Assembly: GCF_009796805.1 (NCBI RefSeq)
Contig: NZ_CP047029.1
Location: 744,001 to 808,000 of the forward strand
Length of the DNA: 64,000 bases
Reading direction: 5' to 3'
From: Algibacter sp. L1A34
GTDB taxonomy: Bacteria > Bacteroidota > Bacteroidia > Flavobacteriales > Flavobacteriaceae
Shown: one piece after another, positions 54,231-63,960 of the stretch
How positions within the stretch are numbered: the first letter of the stretch is position 1
Layout: each line of letters begins with the position of its first letter
The notes under the pieces: generated by a model
Told to the model about the DNA's origin: nothing
What the model saw: only the letters and a program-made list of their open reading frames with translations
Database searches by the model: none
Translations under genes and position numbers: made by a program

Positions 54231-56411
54231 TTAATCTTTTTTCAATGTAACAACAACTTTAGTTCCAGCATCTTCTTCATCTTGAAAATCACTAACCAAA
54301 ACATCTACTTTATCTTTATACATAGCATTTAAAATAGATACTCGCTTTTTGATATTCCCCATCCCTTTGGAGTTCTGCTTTTGTTGATGCTCGGTTTTTA
54401 AAGCTTTAGATTTTTCGCGACCAATACCATCATCCGTAATGCTAATCGTTATTTCATCTGGGTTAGATTGCGCAATTGCAATTTCTAAATTTCCTTTTGT
54501 TTTTTTATAGCGTAAGCCATGCCAAACAGCATTTTCTATATAAGGCTGCAACAACATAGGCGGAATTACAAAATCGTTTACATTTATATTCTCATCCACT
54601 TTTATGGTATAATCAAACTTGTCTTTAAATCGAAAATGTTCAAGTTTAGTGTATAATTCTAAAAGTTTAATTTCTTTTTCTAACGGAATAAAATCTTGTT
54701 CGCTATTTTCTAAAACGGCACGCATAAGTAATGAGAAATCTGTTAAATATTTATTTGCCGTTCGCTCGTCATTCGATGCTATAAAGCTATTTACAGAATT
54801 AAGCGCATTAAAAATAAAATGAGGATTCATTTGGCTTCGCAAGCTTTTCAAAGCTAATAAATTATTCGCTAAACGCTGTTGTTTTATATATTTGAACATT
54901 AAAAAAGCAGCAAGTAAAAGCAAAACTAAACCACCAATTAATGAATAAATAATAAGTTTTTGACGTTTAGTTTGTTCGGTAGAGAGTTGATATTTACTTT
55001 CTGATAATTCACGATCGCTTTCTAAACTTGTTATACGGTTTTGTTTACTCGCAAGTTCTTTACTAAAACGAGCTGCCTGTGATATTTGCTGTTCTTTTTT
55101 CGCATAAACCTGATCTACTAAATCCACATAATTCTGAAAAGCTTTTAAAGATTTCTCATAATCTTCTGCAGTTTCATAAACTTCAGATAGTTTTCGAGTA
55201 GCATCCTTTCTAACAATTAAATCTTCCTTGCTTTCTGCTTCTTCAATACTTCTTTCAAGATAACTTATCGCATTTCCTACATCGCCTTGGGAGGCATACG
55301 CATTACCAATTTTATAATTTTGTTTTTGCGGTGTTAGTGGACTTTCATTATCGAAAACCGAATCGACTTCAATTTCATTGATAGTGCTTAATGCTTCTTT
55401 TCTTAATTGAATTTCTTCGGAATAATCGCTAATATCATTTTGAAAATCTGCCACTTTCAATTTTTCTGAAACAGCTCTTTTTTTATTTTCGCTATTAGCT
55501 AAGTCTAATGACTTATAAAAAAACCCTTTGGCTTTTTCCGAGTCGCCTTTTGCGCTATAAGCCTTTGCTATTTTAGAGTTTAAATCGGTTTCTTTGGGTT
55601 TAATTAAATGGCTTTGTGCTACGTATAATCCTTCCTTATAATTTTCAATAGACTTATTAAAATCTTTGGTTAACAAATACACATCGCCCAAGCCTTCGTA
55701 AAGCGATACTAATTGCCAATTAGTGAGTTCCTTTTTATCTAGCTCATTATAGGTTTGAATACTTTCTTGATAATTTTTATTGAGTTTATAAGCGTTTGCT
55801 AATTTCAAAGATACCTCGTTCGTTTCTGTACTCTGCAGGCTTATTCTATAGTCTGAAACTGCCAAATCGTATTGCTTCCAATAAAAATAAACATCGCCTA
55901 AAGCTTCATAAGCAATACTATTATCTTTTGAAGAGTTTGTTTCTGCTAAAGCTTCGGATATAAACTGAATACTTTTTCTAGCATCTTTTTTTAAATAATT
56001 ATCAGCCGAATCTATAAGTGATTTAAAGGATTCTGGATTACTGCGAGATCGTTTGCTGTATTTTGATAATACTCTATCTTCCTTATTGGTTTCCACTTGC
56101 ACTTCAATACGCTCATTACTTTTTATAGTGTAATAAACGGTTTCAAAATCTTTATGTCTTATGGTGAGTTCGTCACCCTCTCGAACTTCAATTCTGAAAT
56201 CGCCCATGATATCGGTTGTGGCATATCCGCCACCATTAACTTCAATATTTACATCTGCAATTGGTTTTCGGGTTTCACTTTCAATCACCGATCCGCGGAC
56301 TGTAAACCTTGAGCCTTGGGTATTTAAAGTATTGCTACTCTGCGCCAAAACTAGCGAGCCGAACAGAACAAAGCTTAAAATGGATATATGTTTAAAAAAA
56401 GTCTTCATCAT
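54231..56411 (-). CDS. LytS-like sensor histidine kinase with carboxypeptidase-regulatory and TPR domains
   Basis: About 726 aa: a signal peptide (MMKTFFKHISILSFVLFGSL), a CarboxypepD_reg-like beta-sandwich (GSVIESETRKPIADVNIEVN), a long series of TPR helices in the periplasm, one membrane helix (LIIYSLIGGLVLLLLAAFLM) and a cytoplasmic His_kinase domain (LRSQMNPHFIFNALNSVNSF) with HATPase (ITDDGIGREKSKALK). Starts at 56438 or 56408 are also possible. It signals to the LytTR regulator 12 bp downstream. The ligand is unknown. Confidence 0.92.
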   Translation of the reverse strand: MMKTFFKHISILSFVLFGSLVLAQSSNTLNTQGSRFTVRGSVIESETRKPIADVNIEVNGGGYATTDIMGDFRIEVREGDELTIRHKDFETVYYTIKSNERIEVQVETNKEDRVLSKYSKRSRSNPESFKSLIDSADNYLKKDARKSIQFISEALAETNSSKDNSIAYEALGDVYFYWKQYDLAVSDYRISLQSTETNEVSLKLANAYKLNKNYQESIQTYNELDKKELTNWQLVSLYEGLGDVYLLTKDFNKSIENYKEGLYVAQSHLIKPKETDLNSKIAKAYSAKGDSEKAKGFFYKSLDLANSENKKRAVSEKLKVADFQNDISDYSEEIQLRKEALSTINEIEVDSVFDNESPLTPQKQNYKIGNAYASQGDVGNAISYLERSIEEAESKEDLIVRKDATRKLSEVYETAEDYEKSLKAFQNYVDLVDQVYAKKEQQISQAARFSKELASKQNRITSLESDRELSESKYQLSTEQTKRQKLIIYSLIGGLVLLLLAAFLMFKYIKQQRLANNLLALKSLRSQMNPHFIFNALNSVNSFIASNDERTANKYLTDFSLLMRAVLENSEQDFIPLEKEIKLLELYTKLEHFRFKDKFDYTIKVDENINVNDFVIPPMLLQPYIENAVWHGLRYKKTKGNLEIAIAQSNPDEITISITDDGIGREKSKALKTEHQQKQNSKGMGNIKKRVSILNAMYKDKVDVLVSDFQDEEDAGTKVVVTLKKD

Positions 56412-56629
56412 AATTTTTACAATGATAAACTTACGCACTTTACTTGGTATAATAAAATGATGGTTTTAGAAATAGCAGCCTTTTTTCGACCTAAAGGTTA
56501 GGTTTACGCATTTAAAAATTGGTTTCACTCATTGAAACACCACTGTTACGCATTCTTGTTTTATTATGAAGGGGTTTGGTTTTAACTTTACAGTATTGAA
56601 GTAATTCTCATTCAAAAAACAAAAACACT

Positions 56630-57799
56630 ATGAAATCTAACTTAAAAACATTAGCCTTTTGCACAGCATTAATAGGTTTAACCTCATGCAATGCTAACAC
56701 AAAAAAGCAACCAGAACTTTATGCAGAACATAAAGTGGAGCAAACAGTAGAACATAAAGAACCCAATAAACAATTTATTAAAGTGGCGCTTTTATTAGAT
56801 ACTAGTAATAGCATGGATGGTTTAATAGATCAAGCTAAAGCACAACTTTGGGATATTGTAAACGAACTCTCTTACGCTAAATGTGGTAACCAAAAACCGA
56901 ATTTACAAATTGCGTTATACGAATATGGTAACGATAATTTAAACGGAGATGAAGGTTACATTAAACAGGTTTTAGAGTTTAGTGATGACTTGGATGATAT
57001 TTCTAAAGAATTATTTTCTTTAACCACAAATGGTGGTGAAGAATATTGTGGGCAAGTAATTCAAACATCCTTAAATCAACTTAATTGGGGTAAAAACCCT
57101 GATGATCTTAAACTTATTTTTATTGCAGGAAACGAGCCTTTTACACAAGGTAAGGTGAATTATAAAGACGCATCTACCAATGCAAATGAAAAGGATGTTA
57201 CGGTTAACACTATTTTTTGTGGTAATTACATGCAAGGTATTTCTACCAAATGGCAAGCTGGTGCAGAATTAACGCATGGTGATTATATGGCTATTGAGCA
57301 AAATACTAAAACGGTACATATTGCATCGCCTTATGATGATGCCATTTTAATTTTGAATAAAAAACTGAATAAAACTTATGTAATTTATGGTGCCAAAGGT
57401 GAACGCAAAAAAGAAATGCAAGCTGAACAAGATAACAATGCCGCGGGTTATAGTAAAGCGAATGCTGTAAGTAGATCGGTTAGTAAAAGTTCTCATTTGT
57501 ATAAAAACAAATCTTGGGATTTAGTGGATGCAGACGAAATGGAGGAGGTTGTTATTTCGGATTTAAAAGATGATGCCTTGCCTCAAGAATTAAAAGGAAA
57601 ATCGGCTACTGAAATTAAAAGCTATATTGAAACAAAACGTAAGGAACGTGAGAGTATCCAAAATGAAATTCAGGAATTGAATGAGAAACGTAAAGATTAT
57701 GTTTCAAAGCAAAAAACAGAAAGTGATAATGGTTTAGAAAACGCTATGACTAATGCTATTAAAGCTCAAGCTGAAAAGAAAAACTATAGCTGGAAATAG
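56630..57799 (+). CDS. von Willebrand factor A domain lipoprotein
   Basis: A 389-aa lipoprotein (signal ending GLTSC, Cys20). A vWA domain spans about residues 48-240, with the MIDAS motif ALLLDTSNSMDGL (DxSxS) and a later TTNGGEEYCGQVI. The C-terminal third is a charged helical coiled coil (KERESIQNEIQELNEKRKDY). It is probably a surface or periplasmic binding protein of unknown partner, and monocistronic. Repeat copy D follows. Confidence 0.88.
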   Translation: MKSNLKTLAFCTALIGLTSCNANTKKQPELYAEHKVEQTVEHKEPNKQFIKVALLLDTSNSMDGLIDQAKAQLWDIVNELSYAKCGNQKPNLQIALYEYGNDNLNGDEGYIKQVLEFSDDLDDISKELFSLTTNGGEEYCGQVIQTSLNQLNWGKNPDDLKLIFIAGNEPFTQGKVNYKDASTNANEKDVTVNTIFCGNYMQGISTKWQAGAELTHGDYMAIEQNTKTVHIASPYDDAILILNKKLNKTYVIYGAKGERKKEMQAEQDNNAAGYSKANAVSRSVSKSSHLYKNKSWDLVDADEMEEVVISDLKDDALPQELKGKSATEIKSYIETKRKERESIQNEIQELNEKRKDYVSKQKTESDNGLENAMTNAIKAQAEKKNYSWK

Positions 57800-57838
57800 T
57801 ATATTAATTAACTTCGATGTACTGCCGCTGCAATTAGT

Positions 57839-57933
57839 GCGTGAGGGATTGAACGGCCTGTTTAAGCTCCCCGACCAAAGGAAGGGAGCGAGTAGTGAAA
57901 GCCCGACACCGACCAAAGGAGGTGACACGCCCA
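57839..57933 (+). repeat. Dispersed structured repeat, copy D
   Basis: Arms GCGTG (57839-57843) and CACGC (57926-57930). The core hairpin is GCTCCC/GGGAGC. The third hairpin here is CACC/GGTG with loop GACCAAAGGA in place of CCC/GGG. It lies between converging genes. Confidence 0.85.
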
Positions 57934-58013
57934 AATAGAAATGATTATAACCAATAAATCCCGCCAAACACTGGTGGGATTTATTTATATATGTTGAACT
58001 GTTATTCTTATTT

Positions 58014-59018
58014 TTAATTAACCGCTGGACAGTTACAGTGGTATGCTTCTTTACGACAATTAAAGTTATAACCTAGCGTGAATTGGTGGAAGCCACCGTT
58101 TGTGAACACCAAAGAATTTGATTGGTATGTGTAGGTATAAGCAAACATGAATTCGTTAAAGTTGACACCCAAAATTGGTGTAATTTGCTGTAATTTTTGA
58201 CTCTTTTTAGAATTACTGCTTGTTAAATACTCCGCTCCATCACTACTTTGACGGTATGAAATTCCTCCCCAAACTTTACCAAAATCCATTTGTTTATAAG
58301 CTTTAGCATTAATATCTAGACCGCCTTCTTTTGTAGCATCACGATATTGAAACATTAATGAAGGTTCGTAACTCCAAGTACTTCCATATTTACCAAAAAC
58401 AGCTCCTAAAGAAAATAGGTAACGTCTTAAATTACTCGTAATATTTGTGTCTGAATTTATTCCTGAATTTTTAATTAAATTCTTTACTGTACCATGTGCA
58501 TAATAATCTAAAAATTGGTAAGAGAAACCAAAGTCTAAATTAAAGTTTGTTTCACTTTGTACGGTGCCGTCTATTATTGGATCTGGACCATCGAAAAGAA
58601 ATGATGTTTCGTCTAATTTATATTGAATTATTCCGGCGCTTAAACCAAAAGAAAGCATATTTAAATCTACTGGAGAACGCGAAAACATAAGGTGATGTGC
58701 ATAGGTTGCATAAGCTCCTGTTTGCGAATGATATCCGTTTTTATCGGTATATAGGATACCTCCAACTGCCGATGGTGTATCACCAATTCTGCTACTTACA
58801 CTCATGGTCATTAACTTTGGAGCATCGTCTTGCCCAAACCATTGTTGTCTAGCTGTAAGACGGAGTTTAGCACAATTTGCGGCACCCGCCATTGATGGGT
58901 GAATTAAATAATAATTATCGGTTAAATAATCGGTGTAAATTGGTAATCCTTCTTGAGAAGTTGTCAAGTTGGAACACAACATTGCCGTAATTACAATAAA
59001 AATATATTTTAATTTCAT
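58014..59018 (-). CDS. PorP/SprF-family type IX secretion outer-membrane protein
   Basis: A 334-aa outer-membrane beta-barrel with signal MKLKYIFIVITAMLCSNLTT. The family start is clear: YTDYLTDNYYLIHPSMAGAA followed by LTARQQWFGQDDAPKLMTMS, then alternating strands to FTLGYNFNCRK. In gliding Flavobacteriia SprF-type proteins help secretion of SprB-like adhesins, usually next to a large adhesin gene. None is adjacent here. It ends in a Cys-rich tail (NCRKEAYHCNCPAVN). Confidence 0.9.
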   Translation of the reverse strand: MKLKYIFIVITAMLCSNLTTSQEGLPIYTDYLTDNYYLIHPSMAGAANCAKLRLTARQQWFGQDDAPKLMTMSVSSRIGDTPSAVGGILYTDKNGYHSQTGAYATYAHHLMFSRSPVDLNMLSFGLSAGIIQYKLDETSFLFDGPDPIIDGTVQSETNFNLDFGFSYQFLDYYAHGTVKNLIKNSGINSDTNITSNLRRYLFSLGAVFGKYGSTWSYEPSLMFQYRDATKEGGLDINAKAYKQMDFGKVWGGISYRQSSDGAEYLTSSNSKKSQKLQQITPILGVNFNEFMFAYTYTYQSNSLVFTNGGFHQFTLGYNFNCRKEAYHCNCPAVN

Positions 59019-59166
59019 AATCGTTACACGTGGTATATTTGCTATTATAAACGCCCAAATTCTAAAAAAATTACAACCTTAAACTTATAACGAAATCTAC
59101 ACTTTGTTAAGTTCTATAATCGGGCAACAAAACTCAAATATATGGATATCTAAAGTTTTCTTTTAG

Positions 59167-59174
59167 TATTTTTG
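59167..59174 (+). promoter_or_regulatory. -7 promoter box of the Nfu gene
   Basis: TATTTTTG matches TAnnTTTG, 16 nt before the ATG. Confidence 0.5.
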
Positions 59175-59190
59175 TAAAAAAATAGCTAAA

Positions 59191-60093
59191 ATGAGTAATT
59201 TTAAGGTTTCCGTTAGGGAAACATCTAACGATAATATAGTAAAATTTGAGTTAAATCAATTTATTACACAGCACCAAAGTTTTGAATTTAATAATATTGA
59301 CGAAGCAAAAAGTTCTCCTTTAGCTCAACAATTATTTTATTTACCGTTTGTAAAAAAAGTTTACATTTCGGGTAATTTTATTGCTGTTGAACGTTACAGT
59401 ATTGTGGAATGGAAGGATGTGCAAGATGAAATGGCGGAACAAATTGAGGTCTATTTAAATGATAATGGTATTGTAATTGAAGAATCGGCAGCGCCTAAAA
59501 AAGTTCCGGTTACCGTTTATGCTGAAAGCACACCAAACCCAGCCGTTATAAAATTTGTTGCTAACAAGAAAATAGTAACTGCACTTTTCGAATTCACCTC
59601 TATTGATGATGCTAAACTTTCGCCTTTGGCTACAGAGTTGTTTCATTTTCCGTTTGTAAAAAGTGTTTTTCTAGATGAAAACTATGTATCGATTACAAAA
59701 TATGACATCGCAGAATGGGAAGGAATCACTTTAGAACTTCGTGAATTTATTAGAAGTTATATTGAAGATGGAAAAGAAGTAGTTTTACCAGAAGCGGCAG
59801 AAACTATGAAAAAATCGACAGAACAAGTCGATACGCATTTTGATACACTTGATGACACCTCTAAAGAAATTATAAATATTCTTGAAGAATATGTAAAACC
59901 TGCTGTTGCCAGTGATGGTGGTAATATTCAGTTTATATCTTATGATGCAGAAACTAAAAATGTAAGCGTACTTTTACAAGGCGCTTGTAGTGGTTGTCCT
60001 TCATCTACTTATACATTAAAAAGTGGTATTGAAAATATGTTGAAAGAAATGCTACCTGGAAAAGTTGCTATGGTAGAAGCTGTTAACGGCTAA
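59191..60093 (+). CDS. NifU-family Fe-S scaffold with two Nfu N-terminal domains
   Basis: A 300-aa protein involved in iron-sulfur cluster carriage. Two similar Nfu-N domains (residues about 1-85 and 104-190) each hold SSPLAQQLFYLPFVKKVYIS or its relative LSPLATELFHFPFVKSVFLD. The C-terminal NifU domain (about 220-300) has the cluster-binding CxxC in LQGACSGCPSSTYTLK. The common Nfu has one N-domain, so this is a duplication. It is followed by the dodecin gene after 84 bp. Confidence 0.93.
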   Translation: MSNFKVSVRETSNDNIVKFELNQFITQHQSFEFNNIDEAKSSPLAQQLFYLPFVKKVYISGNFIAVERYSIVEWKDVQDEMAEQIEVYLNDNGIVIEESAAPKKVPVTVYAESTPNPAVIKFVANKKIVTALFEFTSIDDAKLSPLATELFHFPFVKSVFLDENYVSITKYDIAEWEGITLELREFIRSYIEDGKEVVLPEAAETMKKSTEQVDTHFDTLDDTSKEIINILEEYVKPAVASDGGNIQFISYDAETKNVSVLLQGACSGCPSSTYTLKSGIENMLKEMLPGKVAMVEAVNG

Positions 60094-60177
60094 AAAAGTG
60101 ACGTTATAATTTATTTAGGGTCTTATTTTTAGTTATCTTTAAGGTAAACTATTTTTTAACTAAATAAATTTTATATC

Positions 60178-60378
60178 ATGGCAGTACTAAAAGTAATTGA
60201 AGTTTTAGCAAACTCAGAAAAAAGTTGGGAAGATGCAACTAAAAAAGCAGTAAAACACGCATCAAAAAGCGTTAAAAATATTCGTTCTGTATATGTTCAA
60301 GAACAAAGTGCAAGCGTTAAGGATGGCGAAGTAGCAGACTTTAGAGTAAATGTAAAAATTACTTTTGAAGTGAACTAA
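60178..60378 (+). CDS. Dodecin-family protein
   Basis: A 66-aa protein that should assemble to a hollow dodecamer binding flavins. The sequence MAVLKVIEVLANSEKSWEDA followed by NIRSVYVQEQSASVKDG and FRVNVKITFEVN matches the family over its full length. The flavin-stacking Trp of characterised dodecins (in VVWAEV or VWV) is Tyr39 here, so ligand binding may differ. A terminator follows, and a TATCTTTA box lies about 35 bp upstream. Confidence 0.93.
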   Translation: MAVLKVIEVLANSEKSWEDATKKAVKHASKSVKNIRSVYVQEQSASVKDGEVADFRVNVKITFEVN

Positions 60379-60402
60379 ATTCATTTTAAAAACAAAAAAC
60401 TT

Positions 60403-60435
60403 AAGCGTTCTATAATTTATAGGACGCTTTTTTTA
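60403..60435 (+). terminator. Terminator after the dodecin gene
   Basis: AAGCGTTCTATA and TATAGGACGCTT arms followed by seven T. Confidence 0.85.
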
Positions 60436-60496
60436 TGCCTTTATTTTTAATAAAACACACCTTTTTAATAACACAAGGCATTTAACAATATTTACT

Positions 60497-60504
60497 TAAC
60501 TTTG
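60497..60504 (+). promoter_or_regulatory. -7 promoter box of the DUF255 gene
   Basis: TAACTTTG, an exact TAnnTTTG match, ends four bases before the ATG, so the mRNA is probably leaderless. Confidence 0.55.
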
Positions 60505-60508
60505 AGAC

Positions 60509-62614
60509 ATGAAACACCTTCTATTACTTGTATTTTTTATTTTAATTATGGGCTGTAAAGGTCAAAACTCCAACCCAATGACACATAAATACACTAATGA
60601 ACTCATACACGAGACTAGTCCGTATTTACTACAGCACGCTCACAATCCCGTAGATTGGAATCCTTGGAACGATAAAACATTAGCTAAAGCCAAAACCGAA
60701 AATAAATTAATTCTATTAAGTGTTGGTTACGCGGCTTGCCATTGGTGCCATGTTATGGAACACGAAAGTTTTGAAGATAGTTTGGTAGCACAAGTAATGA
60801 ATAAAAACTTTATAAACATAAAAGTAGATCGCGAAGAGCGCCCAGATGTAGATCAAGTTTATATGAACGCTGTACAACTGATGACGGGAAGTGGCGGCTG
60901 GCCCATGAACGTAATTACCCTACCCGACGGCCGACCTGTTTGGGGTGGCACATATTTTAAAAAAGAACAATGGCTGGATGCCTTAGGTCAAATTTCTAAA
61001 TTATATACTAAAAACCCCGAAAAGCTGATAGAATATGCCGATAAATTAGAACATGGCATAAAATCTATGGATGTTGTTAAAGTAAATACCGACGAACCCG
61101 TTTTTAAAACCGAATTTATTGCAGAAGCAGTCTCTGAATGGTCTAAACAATTCGATCACACATTTGGAGGTTTAAGCCGTTCACCTAAATTTATGATGCC
61201 AAATAACTATCATTTTTTATTGCGCTACGCTTATCAGACAAATGACGAAAAGCTTCAAGACTACGTAAATCTTACGCTTAAAAAAATGGCTTACGGTGGT
61301 GTCTTCGATCAAATTGGTGGTGGTTTTTCTAGATATTCAGTAGACAGTAAATGGCACGTGCCTCATTTTGAAAAAATGCTTTATGATAACAGTCAACTTG
61401 TTAGTTTATACGCCGACGCCTATTTAATTTCAAAAAATGAATTATATAAAAATGTAGTCGAAGAAACCTTAGCTTATATAAAACAAAACATGACTACCGA
61501 AAATGGGGCCTTTTATTCCTCACTCGACGCCGATAGTCATAACTCGAAAGGTGAACTGGAAGAAGGTGCTTATTACGTATGGAATCAAGAAGAACTTAAA
61601 ACATTAATAGCAGATGATTTTGAATTATTCTCCGAATATTACAACGTAAATAATTTTGGCCTTTGGGAACACAGCAACTATGTCTTAATCCGAAAAGATG
61701 ATGATGCTTCCATTATTAAAAAACATAAAATAAATCTTGAAGATTTAGTTAAAAAGAAAAATAATTGGAAACAAATATTACTAGAAGCCAGAAACAAAAG
61801 AGAAAAACCAAGATTAGATGATAAAACGCTAACCTCTTGGAATGCTATAATGCTGAAAGGTTACACCGATGCTTATCGTGTTTTTGGCAACCCTGATTAT
61901 CTTGCTTCCGCTAAAAAAAATGGAAACTTCATTTTAAATACGCAATTACAAAATGATGGTAGCTTATTTCATAATTACAAAAATGGAAAAAGCAGTATTA
62001 ATGGCTATCTTGAAGATTACGCTACAACTATTGATGCTTTTCTTGCACTTTATGAAAATACTTTAGACGAAAAATGGCTAAACACCGCGAGAGATTTAGC
62101 AAACTACGCTTTCGATTATTTTTACGATGATCAAAGTGGCTTGTTTTATTTCACATCTAATAGCGATGCCTCTTTAGTGACCAGAAGTATTGATTATCGT
62201 GATAATGTAATTCCTGCCAGTAATTCTATCATGGCTAAAAATTTATTCAAACTATCTCATTATTTTGATGATGAGCATTACCGAACTACTGCCCAAACCA
62301 TGTTAAATAACGTAAAACCAGAAATGCAAGACTATGCTTCTGGGTATTCTAACTGGTTAGATTTAATGCTGAATTATTCCAATCCTTTTTACGAAGTTGC
62401 CATAGTTGGTAGCAACGCAAAACAAAAAATAAACGAACTCAACAAAACTTACATTCCGAATAAACTTATTGCTGGAAGCTCTTTAGAAAACAACATGCCA
62501 TTATTAAAAAACAGATTTAACCCAAGTAAAACACTTATTTATGTTTGTGTGAATCAAGCCTGTAAACTACCTGTTTCTGAAGTAAGCGATGCTAAAAACC
62601 TTCTAACCAAATAA
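60509..62614 (+). CDS. DUF255 thioredoxin-domain lipoprotein (YyaL/SPATA20 family)
   Basis: A 701-aa protein. It has a lipoprotein-type signal ([16 protein letters not shown], Cys16), unusual for a family that is mostly cytoplasmic. The thioredoxin-like DUF255 domain (about residues 25-185) starts [20 protein letters not shown] and has CxxC at C77/C80 ([10 protein letters not shown]). It is followed by an alpha/alpha-toroid resembling glycan epimerases ([35 protein letters not shown]). Role unknown. It is followed by DUF1304 after 15 bp. Confidence 0.92.
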   Translation: MKHLLLLVFFILIMGCKGQNSNPMTHKYTNELIHETSPYLLQHAHNPVDWNPWNDKTLAKAKTENKLILLSVGYAACHWCHVMEHESFEDSLVAQVMNKNFINIKVDREERPDVDQVYMNAVQLMTGSGGWPMNVITLPDGRPVWGGTYFKKEQWLDALGQISKLYTKNPEKLIEYADKLEHGIKSMDVVKVNTDEPVFKTEFIAEAVSEWSKQFDHTFGGLSRSPKFMMPNNYHFLLRYAYQTNDEKLQDYVNLTLKKMAYGGVFDQIGGGFSRYSVDSKWHVPHFEKMLYDNSQLVSLYADAYLISKNELYKNVVEETLAYIKQNMTTENGAFYSSLDADSHNSKGELEEGAYYVWNQEELKTLIADDFELFSEYYNVNNFGLWEHSNYVLIRKDDDASIIKKHKINLEDLVKKKNNWKQILLEARNKREKPRLDDKTLTSWNAIMLKGYTDAYRVFGNPDYLASAKKNGNFILNTQLQNDGSLFHNYKNGKSSINGYLEDYATTIDAFLALYENTLDEKWLNTARDLANYAFDYFYDDQSGLFYFTSNSDASLVTRSIDYRDNVIPASNSIMAKNLFKLSHYFDDEHYRTTAQTMLNNVKPEMQDYASGYSNWLDLMLNYSNPFYEVAIVGSNAKQKINELNKTYIPNKLIAGSSLENNMPLLKNRFNPSKTLIYVCVNQACKLPVSEVSDAKNLLTK

Positions 62615-62629
62615 AAAACCAAATCATAC

Positions 62630-62983
62630 ATGAAAACTCTTGCTCTTATTTTTACCATTATTGTTGCTATTGAACACATTTACTTTTTAATCTTAGAAAT
62701 GTTTTTTTGGACAAAACCTAGAACCATAAAATCTTTTGGGATAAAATCGGCCGCATTTGCAGAAGAAACCAAAATATTAGCAGCAAACCAAGGCCTATAC
62801 AATGGGTTTATTGCGGCAGGTATTATTTTTGCTATTCTAACAGGAAATCAATCTTTTGTGATTTTCTTTCTTATTTGTGTGACTATTGCAGGTATTTATG
62901 GGTCTTATTCTACAAAGCAGATTAAACTTTTTTATGCGCAATCTATTCCTGCAATTATTGCCCTTATATTAAGTTTAGTTTAA
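62630..62983 (+). CDS. DUF1304 membrane protein
   Basis: A 117-aa protein with four membrane helices. Family signs are IVAIEHIYFLILEMFFW near the start, LAANQGLYNGFIAAGIIFAI in the middle and AGIYGSYSTKQIKLFYAQSI before the last helix. The function of DUF1304 is not known. It lies 15 bp after the DUF255 gene, so the two share a transcript. Confidence 0.9.
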   Translation: MKTLALIFTIIVAIEHIYFLILEMFFWTKPRTIKSFGIKSAAFAEETKILAANQGLYNGFIAAGIIFAILTGNQSFVIFFLICVTIAGIYGSYSTKQIKLFYAQSIPAIIALILSLV

Positions 62984-63071
62984 AATATTTAATAATTTTT
63001 TATCATAAAAAACTAATCAAAATAACATATTAGTTTTTAATTTTACAGAACAAATAAAATCAATAAAAATC

Positions 63072-63896
63072 ATGGATTTAGAAAACTTAAAAGGGATTGA
63101 CACAGGTAAATGGATTGATCTAGCCTTAGAATATGGAACTAAAATTATTGGAGCTATCCTTATTTGGATTATTGGTTCTTGGATTATTAAAAAAATATTA
63201 AAAGCAGCTCAAAAAATGATGTCCAAAGGGAATTATGATGAGAGTCTTCAAAAATTCTTATTAAACCTTTGTGGTTGGGGTCTGAAAATTGTTTTAATTA
63301 TTGTTGTTTTAGGAACTGTTGGTGTAGAAACCACATCGTTTGCCGCTATTTTAGCCGCTGCAGGTTTAGCTGTTGGTTTAGCTTTACAAGGTTCTTTAGG
63401 TAATTTTGCTGGTGGTGTTTTACTTATGATTTTTAAACCTATAAAAATTGGTGATTTAATTGAAGCTCAAGGTGAACTTGGTGTTGTTAAAGAAATTGAA
63501 ATTTTCACAACTAAATTAACAGGTTTATCAAACAGAGAAATTATTATTCCGAACGGATCTTTATCTAACGGAAATATAATTAACTATTCTACGGAAGGTA
63601 CTCGCCGTGTAGACTTAACTTTCGGTGTTGGTTACGATTCTGATATTAAGAAAACCAAACAAGTACTTATGGATGTATTAACATCTCATCCTAAAGTATT
63701 ACAAAACCCTGCTCCTACTGTAAATGTATCGGAATTAGCTGATAGCTCGATTAACTTTGCCGTTAGACCATGGTGTACAACTGCAGATTACTGGGATGTT
63801 TATTTTGGTATTACTGAAAATGTAAAAGAAGCTCTTGATGCGGCTGGAATTGAAATTCCTTACCCACACCAAGTTGAAATACATAAAGAAGCTTAA
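63072..63896 (+). CDS. Small-conductance mechanosensitive channel, MscS family
   Basis: A 274-aa channel releasing solutes on hypo-osmotic shock. Three membrane helices; the third is the pore helix FAAILAAAGLAVGLALQGSL followed by LGNFAGGVLLMIFKPIKIGD. The cytoplasmic beta domain has IFTTKLTGLSNREIIIPNGS, and the C-terminal cage ends AGIEIPYPHQVEIHKEA. Length is close to E. coli MscS (286 aa). It is monocistronic with its own terminator. Confidence 0.96.
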   Translation: MDLENLKGIDTGKWIDLALEYGTKIIGAILIWIIGSWIIKKILKAAQKMMSKGNYDESLQKFLLNLCGWGLKIVLIIVVLGTVGVETTSFAAILAAAGLAVGLALQGSLGNFAGGVLLMIFKPIKIGDLIEAQGELGVVKEIEIFTTKLTGLSNREIIIPNGSLSNGNIINYSTEGTRRVDLTFGVGYDSDIKKTKQVLMDVLTSHPKVLQNPAPTVNVSELADSSINFAVRPWCTTADYWDVYFGITENVKEALDAAGIEIPYPHQVEIHKEA

Positions 63897-63922
63897 GCCT
63901 TTAGCTTAAAACTTATTAATTT

Positions 63923-63960
63923 AAAAAGCCCTGATAGTTAAAACTATCAGGGCTTTTTTT
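63923..63960. terminator. Terminator after the MscS gene
   Basis: AAAAAGCCCTGATAGTT and AACTATCAGGGCTTTTT arms with a minimal loop, followed by T-run. Symmetrical and strong. Nothing further is visible to the end of the window. Confidence 0.9.
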
